Shown here: positions 58,129 through 64,000 of the stretch, piece after piece
Layout of the letters: every line of letters begins with the position of its first letter
How positions within the stretch are numbered: the first letter of the stretch is position 1
NCBI GenBank assembly: GCA_946406115.1
Contig: OX291548.1
Location: 6,870,373 to 6,934,372, forward strand
Source of the DNA: Apoda limacodes
Lineage: Eukaryota > Arthropoda > Insecta > Lepidoptera > Limacodidae
Direction of reading: 5' to 3'
Length of the DNA: 64,000 nt
Translations under genes and position numbers: made by a program
Notes under the pieces: model-generated
What the model was told of the DNA's origin: nothing
Database searches by the model: none
The model's input: the letters and a program-made list of their open reading frames with translations, nothing else

Positions 58129-59051
58129 TGTTAAGTGTAGTTTTCAAAAGCTTTTATTAGGGAACTAGTACACTCAGGTCTCTTCGGCCTAGAGCCCGAT
58201 TTGATGTCTTGCTCGCTGTGGGCACCCCTCAGGTCAGCACCGCCGTAGAAAGAAGACGCGGATGGGACTGATGTTACGTGGCCTAACAGCGTGTGGTGAG
58301 TAATGAATATGCCGCCCGTGGCAGGCACAAGGTAAGGCCGCACGTGGACGTAGCTCGCCAGTAGCTTCGGCGTAGAGCAGGTCGCCCCGTAGCCTTGGTG
58401 TGTAGTGATGTTTTAGATAGCACCACTACTGCACAGGCCGAAGTTTTGGAGTCAAGGAGACTCCGGACAGGCCGAGGATTTGGAGTTCAGTAGACTCCGG
58501 CCTCCCACAGTATAAGGACAGCAAAGCAGCTGCGGTGCGCCGTCGTTAAAAGACAAACGTGCACCAGCCCACAGAGAAGTCTTCTCGCGGACCTCAGTTA
58601 CGGCGTTGAGCCGTAGTAGAGTAATATATATACATCGTATATATAAACTAAGAACCGTACTGTCAAGGAGAAAAATAAATGGATTAGTGACTTACCAATA
58701 ACTCACAAAACACAGAACGAGAACAAATAAATATATAAAATTACCGAGGACGGTTTTCTTTTATAGAAGAGAAGTGGATATGCAATTAATTTGCAGTTTA
58801 GAAGAAGATCGCACAGTTTACTATCCGTAAAAATAATTAGTAGTAGAATTTTTACAACCACGTCAAGCAGAACGTAAAGTAATCTGTTTTTGACTTACCG
58901 ATGTCAAACATCTAGAGATTCTTTGATCTCTAAATTTAAATTACCACAGTGGTAATGGACCTAAGAGCGAATGTCCAGAAACTTCTATCGTTTCCTACAT
59001 CATCCGGTCCTTTACCGGAGACGGACCACCGGAAACGGTCGTTCCGTTACA
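58129..59051 (-). mobile_element. 3' LTR of the Ty3/gypsy element (923 bp)
   Basis: Bounded by TGTTAAG and GTTACA on the plus strand, so the minus-strand LTR runs TGTAAC...TTAACA. It lies directly downstream of a polypurine tract and pol. A poly(A) signal AATAAA (minus) is at 58,153-58,158, about 25 bp from the end. A TATATA-rich block at 58,622-58,645 could be the promoter. An imperfect tandem pair (GGCCGAAGTTTTGGAGTCAA and GGCCGAGGATTTGGAGTTCA) lies at 58,436-58,502. The partner 5' LTR is outside the window, so the borders are inferred from the TG...CA ends and the tract only. Confidence 0.65.
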
Positions 59052-59053
59052 GT

Positions 59054-59064
59054 GTCCCCTCCCG
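59054..59064 (-). promoter_or_regulatory. Polypurine tract (plus-strand primer)
   Basis: The minus strand reads CGGGAGGGGACAC immediately before the inferred LTR start TGTAAC. A G-rich purine run at this place is the expected primer for plus-strand DNA synthesis. Confidence 0.6.
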
Positions 59065-59839
59065 TGTTTCAAAAATTTTCCATGAGACCAAGTCTCGTTG
59101 AAAATTTTTCTCCTGAAGACACTTTTCTTCAATGATAAGAGATGGCTGATGAGTATGTACAACTTCTGGTATCACTCACTTTCATTCAAACAAACAGCAA
59201 CATTCAAAATCCTTTCAAAGTTCGCTTTTAAATTGTCTGAAAGTCTCATCAGGAACTTTCAGACCCTTACGTACGCTGGTGCTGAGCTACAATCGCCAGT
59301 CCACCAAGTGAACCCAAAATATTTAATTTATAATTAGTCTCTTTGTTAAGTTTCAAAGACACTATTTAAATATTTACCGACAGAGTTAAGAGTAGCCTCT
59401 GTATTAACAACAAGTAGAATTAGTTGTTCTAAAGTTCAAAACTTCAGATTGCAGATTACGTTCATATTTGACATAAGCATTATAGAGTAGTAGTATCTTA
59501 TGTCAATGAACATTCTACCATAGATAGGTAAAATGATTGACAGGACAGTCAACCTTATTACAGATTACGAGTCGCTGAAGAAGAAAATCAGACTTGACAG
59601 TTGTCAATCTGACAGCTGACCATTGTTTACAAACAAACCAAAGGTCAAGAGCGAATCGTTTTCACTTTACGTGAACACGTCTTGCATAAAAAAATCTTTT
59701 GCTCAATTAGCAACGCTTTGTAATGAGAAAATGAATGTGATGAATAACTACGTTATCCTAACCTAATATGAACTTTGTACAAGTAAAACAATACTATATT
59801 ACAAATAACCATATAAATGACTAATGCCGGTAATTAAGA
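59065..59839 (-). other. Untranslated 3' region between pol and LTR
   Basis: About 775 bp separate the pol stop from the polypurine tract, with no env-like frame: minus-strand frames are short, and I see no signal peptide, furin-like site or membrane anchor. The 79-codon plus frame at 59,098-59,337 is antisense and unsupported. It could be a decayed third frame or a genuine long 3' UTR. Confidence 0.6.
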
Positions 59840-62800
59840 TTAATTACCAATGCATTTAAAATCTTTTATATGCCAGCGGCCAATGTTTTTGTTATTCTCA
59901 TCGACCAGTTCGTAAATTAGAGGAGATATTTTATTTACGACTTTGCAACGAGAAAACTTTTTAGCCAACTTAGCCGAATGGAATTTGTGTCCGACACTTT
60001 GGTGGTAACACCTTTTCCAGACATAGTCACCGACGTTGAATGACATGTCTCTACGACGTAAGTTGTAATAAGCAGCATTACGCTCGTGGGCGTTCCACAA
60101 CCTTTCCTGCACCTCGTCGAAGATAGGGGAAAGAAAACCAACGTTATCTGCGAACTCGTCCCTAGGAGACATAATGACTTCGTCAGAATTTTCGTTGTTT
60201 TTATAGATAGAGCCACAAGATACCAGCTCTCTTCCGAACACCAAGAACGCCGGAGTGTATTTAGTAACCTCATTTACAGATGAGTTAATAGCGAACTGAA
60301 TCTTGTGCATATTCACATCCCATGTTCTATGGTCTTCCTCCACAAAACATGCGACTGCCGTACCAATGGTCTTATTTGTCCGTTCAGTAGTATTCACTTG
60401 AGGAGTATAAGGAGATGTAAAGTGAATTTTCGGAACATTGTACCTTTTAAGCATGTCCACGAACTCAGTACTAGCGTACTGGGGACCGTTATCCATGATA
60501 ACTGTTTCAGGTACACCATACACAAGAAAAACTAAGTTTTCCATGACATGATTTAAGACAGAAGAAGTTGCCTTTTTAATAGGAAATAGAAGAGTGTATT
60601 TAGAGAAATGACACATCACTACCAAAATATACCGATTAAGCTTTCGAGATAAAGGCAATGGGCCTATTAAATCAGTTGTAATACACTGAAATGGTCTACA
60701 ACATTGTTTAGGTTTACCCATTAAACCAATAGTTTTAGAGTTTTGATGTTTGTAAGCAAGACAAACATTACATTTTGCTATAAACTTAGCAACGTCAGAG
60801 TACATACCATTCCAAAAATAACGTAGGCGTATTCTTTGGTAAGTTTTTTGTATCCCAAAATGAGCACAAGTAGGAGGAGAGTGATTTTCAGAAATCACTT
60901 GTTCTCTCACTTCGTTTGGTATTACTTCTTTCCAGTCATATTCAGAGCACAAAATAGAGTTAGTGCGACAATGTTTATACAATTTGCTATCCCTTATTAG
61001 GTATTGAGGATATGCACTAGGGTTAGCTTGAATATTAGCCTTAAGAGCATTATACCAGGCATCAGTAGACGATGTGCTGTTATAAGTGATTGCATTCACC
61101 ATGTTAGCACGAGACAAGAAGTCAGGTATCAAATTGTCGGAACCTTTTTTGTGGCAAATTTCAAAGTTAAATGCCGACAACCTAATACACCAGCGAGCTA
61201 AACGACCGGTAGGATTGTCTAGTTTTAAAAACCATAACAACGATGAGTGGTCTGTGTAAACTTTGAACTTTTGGCCATTGTCTAAGTAGTAAGACCAGTG
61301 TTCTAGAGCAGTAATTACACTAAGTAACTCACGTTCCGTTGTTGAGTAATTTTTCTGAGGAGCAGAGAGTGATTTACTTATGAAAGCGATTGGTTTTTCA
61401 ACACCATCTAATTTTTGTGTCAACATTGCACCAATCCCATGGCTTGACGCATCGCAGTGTACAGCGAACGGCTTAGAAAAGTCAGGACAAGAGAGAATAG
61501 GTGACGAAATAAGGAGTTCTTTTAAAGTTTTAAAAGCTTTGTCCGCCTCGTCATTCCAAGAGAATTTAGGCGTTCCTTTTTTAGTAGAAGTTAGCTTATT
61601 TAAAGGAGCAGCAATAGAACTAAAGTTCGGTATGAACCTCCTGTACCAGCTAGCAGTACCAAGGAATCTTTTTAAATCCTTTACAGAATTTGGGGGTTGG
61701 ATTTTTAGAATAGAATCAACTTTATCGGGATCAGTATGTAGATCGTGTTTGTCAACTATGTAACCCAAGTATTTAAGCTGTTTACGAAAGAAACAAGACT
61801 TTTTAAAGTTTACTGTGATGTTGGCTGACACAATTTTGTCACATAATCTATTAAGTAGGCGAATATGGTCATCAAAATTGTCTGTCACGAGAATTACGTC
61901 ATCACAATACGCGAACACCTTGTTTTGAAGTTCTGGATCGCTATAGAAAAGGCGATCCATAAGACGCTGTTGGGTAGCACCAGAATTAACCAGACCAAAT
62001 GGCATTACGTTAAAAACGAAGCTGTTTCTACCCGGAACTTGAAAACAAGTCTTGATTTTGTCCTCTTTTCTCAAAGGAACATTCCAGTAGGCCTTCGCAA
62101 TATCAACAGAAGATAGATATTTAGCATCCCGAAGACTATCTAGAATCTCAGAAATCAAAGGTGGATTATAAGCATCTTTGACAGTTACAGAGTTTAGTTT
62201 TCGACTATCGATACAGAACCTCCACTGACCATCTTTTTTAGGAGTGATAATCACTGGGCTACGCCATGGACTTTCACCAGGCTCGATGACACCAAGTTCT
62301 AGCATCTTATCAATCTCAACATTAAGAGCTTTGACTTTTTCAGGAGATAGTCTATAGCATTTTTGTTGGACTGGAGGACTATCGCCAGTATCAATACAAT
62401 GCTCGATAAGTTGAGTCCTACCAAGGGGTTGACGTTCATCAGATATTTTGTGGAATCGATCTATGATTGCATCCGCAGTAATCTTTTGAACCTCACTCAA
62501 CTCATCATAGTGAGAAAGTTTCGTATCAGAAGATACGTTCGCAACAAAAGGAAATTTAGTATCCAAATGCACTAAGTTAGCGTTTATGCAAGAAGGCATA
62601 ATTTGGAAAGCTTTCCAGAAGTCAACACCTAGTAGTAGATACTGCTTAACTTCTGGTATAACGTAGAAAGTTAAAAGCTTTCGAATTCCATTGAATTCGA
62701 CAGGTAATTCAATCGATCCGATAGAAGACATTTTTGTTCCGTTTGCTACGGAACACTGAATGTTATCGCAACGATTTACACTTAACCCATTCTCGCATAG

Positions 62801-62889
62801 TACGAGATGTGAATTATTGCCTAAAATAGAGATTGCGCTACCGCTATCTAACAAACCACATAAAGTAAGATTATGTAGAGATATTTACA
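59840..62889 (-). CDS. pol: Ty3/gypsy Pol polyprotein: protease, RT, RNase H, integrase
   Basis: An uninterrupted frame of about 1,010 codons. Numbering from the Leu before LDSG: aspartic protease LDSGSAISILG (2-12) and LLLGVDF (73-79); RT with VDIAKAYW (Asp251), MPFGLVNSGATQQRLMD and the YCDD box (316-319); RNase H with HCDAS (Asp468), TEREL (Glu509) and YTDHS (Asp535); integrase with an HHCC zinc site (His658, His665, Cys695, Cys698) and DDE residues Asp728, Asp788, Glu824 with exactly 35 residues between the last two. A PLIYELVD stretch near the end resembles the GPY/F module. The PR-RT-RH-IN order marks Ty3/gypsy, not copia. All catalytic residues are present. The frame opens after a TAA near 62,890 and the codon before LDSG is not ATG, so this is not a free start: it must be reached by frameshift from upstream. 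Codons are AT-rich like the surroundings. Confidence 0.93.
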
Positions 62890-63208
62890 TAAGGACGTAC
62901 AAAATCATTTTCTTTAAAGAGAACCGAATCGACTTTGTACGATTTCGAAAAGATTTTTACCGTTTTAAGCCATGCATCCCACTCGCCTTTGTCAAAGAAG
63001 TTGATATGTTGAGTGACAGATTGCATACATGATTTCGAATTTTTGTGTGTACTATCTTTAGCACAAAAATCGATTTTCTTAGGGATCAACCTTTCATTTT
63101 TCAAGTTTGATAAACCTTTCTTTGAAAAGTGATTTGGCTTAAAATCAGTATTAGAGTTAGGGTTCTCTCTTACAAGTTTTTTGGATTTGGACCTTAAGTA
63201 AAAGTGAC
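62871..63208 (-). CDS. Gag-Pol linker and protease N-terminal region in the -1 frame
   Basis: Reading -1 from the slippery site gives an open stretch from 63,208 to 62,871, well past the gag stop. It has a Lys/Asn-rich linker, INFFDKGEWDAWLKTVKIF and ends ...FVRPYVNIST, stop. The RPYVNI piece is the strand that precedes the DSG of retropepsins, so this frame should continue into pol. Instead it stops, and the DSG frame lies one base off and overlaps it by about 20 nt. This is therefore the first part of pro-pol, cut off by a second frame change near 62,875-62,890. The linker is ~100 residues, with no recognisable domain of its own. Confidence 0.75.
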
Positions 63209-64000
63209 CTTTTTTCCACCAGTTTGTGGTTTAAAATGGTTGTACTTTCGAGCAGGTCTAGATGCACTAATTGTTGAAGTAGGAGAACAATTAGGACAAT
63301 CGATCACACGTACGTCTCTACGGCCACAGCCGAAACATACAATGTCACGAGAGTTACATTGTAACGTAGTGTGCGATTCAGAGTTACATCTAAAACATAG
63401 GTTTCTCTTGTCAGTTTTAGGAGTAGACTGTACAAGACTAACCTTGTTTTCTATAGAAGTAGAAAGAATATTATTATTAGAAGTATTAAGAGAGCTAGTG
63501 CTAGGAATAGAAGTATTCATCGCCATAGACGTTTCTAACCATTTACAAGCTTCAAACAAAGAATCAATTGAAACAACGTCCGATTGTCGCAACTGTATTG
63601 CAAAATTAGGGATTAAGTTTCTGCGCAAAATAGAAACAATCTCTGATTCTGATATTGGGGACCTAAGTTTTCTGCAAAGAGTTTGCACCTCAGTTATAAA
63701 AATTATGGCCTTTTCATTAGATTTTTGTTTTCTGGCCTCAATTTTTTTTCTTAATAAATAGTCAGCATCAGGAACCTCAAAATCCTTAAGAAAATCTGTT
63801 TTGAATAAATTCCAATTTATTAGTTCATCTTTTTTGTTACGGAACCATTCGAGTGCTGGACCGCTCAACATTTCAAACAAAAGTGAATACAATTTGTCAT
63901 CCGAAACAGACTTAAATGAAGCCATTTCAGTAACGTTTCTTAAGAATTCAATTGGACAAGATTGACCATCGTATTTGAACTTGAAGAGGAGAGCGTTCAA
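63194..64000 (-). CDS. gag: Ty3/gypsy Gag, C-terminal 268 residues (partial)
   Basis: Open to the window edge; the first codon here is TTG and the true start lies beyond 64,000. It carries a capsid-like helical region with SGPALEWFRNKKDELINWNL and FKTDFLKDF, then IVSILRRNLIPNFAIQLRQS, the usual Ty3/gypsy capsid blocks. Next come a Ser/Thr/Asn-rich spacer and a nucleocapsid with one canonical zinc knuckle CFRCNSESHTTLQC (CX2CX4HX4C). A second, CFGCGRRDVRVIDC, has Val where the His should be. The basic tail SRPARKYNHFKPQTGGKK ends in VTFT and TAA. Gag packages the RNA and builds the particle. It lies upstream of pol on the same strand and shares its slippery site. Confidence 0.9.
   Translation of the reverse strand: MNALLFKFKYDGQSCPIEFLRNVTEMASFKSVSDDKLYSLLFEMLSGPALEWFRNKKDELINWNLFKTDFLKDFEVPDADYLLRKKIEARKQKSNEKAIIFITEVQTLCRKLRSPISESEIVSILRRNLIPNFAIQLRQSDVVSIDSLFEACKWLETSMAMNTSIPSTSSLNTSNNNILSTSIENKVSLVQSTPKTDKRNLCFRCNSESHTTLQCNSRDIVCFGCGRRDVRVIDCPNCSPTSTISASRPARKYNHFKPQTGGKKVTFT
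63209..63215 (-). promoter_or_regulatory. -1 ribosomal frameshift heptamer A AAA AAG
   Basis: In the gag frame the minus strand reads GGT GGA AAA AAG GTC, giving the heptamer A AAA AAG, 5 codons (ACT TTT ACT included) before the gag TAA. A -1 slip here leaves gag and enters the open linker/protease frame at 63,208. The pattern X XXY YYZ, its position at the gag end and the direction of the downstream frame all agree. I did not identify a downstream pseudoknot. Confidence 0.75.

Noticed and set aside
59098..59337. 79-codon frame between pol and LTR as an env-like or accessory gene
   Set aside because: It is on the strand opposite to the element and has no signal peptide, membrane anchor or other motif.
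63204..63761. 185-codon plus-strand frame
   Set aside because: It is the antisense shadow of gag; its translation shows no domain.

Overview
The window is AT-rich eukaryotic DNA made largely of decayed transposable elements. Several repeat families resemble ones common in Lepidoptera: RTE-type LINE 3' ends encoding an AGHIARR...RWGRKVLEWRP...RRSVGRPP-like C-terminus, tRNA-derived SINEs with a GGTTCGATTCC B box, elements ending in GTAACAGACAGACAGA, and AGGGTTCCGTA...GACTCGCACTTGGCC elements. I therefore read it as a moth or butterfly genome. That is inference from remembered family motifs, not a database match. I found no convincing complete host gene; two short exon-like segments and one promoter-like stretch are offered as weak candidates.

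Layout. 1-23.7 kb is a mosaic of old insertions: SINEs, RTE and jockey/CR1-like LINE fragments, MITE-like pieces, two minisatellites (20 bp and 61 bp units) and three local duplications, separated by AT-rich DNA in which I see nothing. 23,735-45,983 is a tandem triplication of a 7,416-bp unit. I saw only about a dozen differences between the copies. Each unit carries a broken Tc1/mariner-type transposase that appears split by intron-like gaps, two LINE C-terminal scraps and a 63-nt hairpin. 46-58 kb resumes the mosaic: a SINE, a large degraded jockey-like LINE on the minus strand (48.5-50.3 kb), a CpG-richer patch (51.2-51.6 kb), a ~300-bp foldback MITE, a CpG-rich promoter-like patch with a splice donor (52.5-52.7 kb), and a 25-bp x 11 minisatellite (54.6 kb).

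58.1-64 kb holds most of a Ty3/gypsy LTR retrotransposon on the minus strand: 3' LTR, polypurine tract, a long untranslated 3' region, a 1,004-codon pol (protease, RT, RNase H, integrase) and gag, which runs off the window edge. Gag and pro-pol are linked by a textbook A AAA AAG slippery heptamer at the gag terminus. A second frame change just before the protease active site is not explained by that signal and is probably a lesion.

How the parts relate: this is not a functional gene cluster. The most informative structure is the triplication, whose edges share a TTTAA microhomology. It copied already-dead elements, so it is younger than their decay. The retrotransposon is the only element here with long intact coding capacity.
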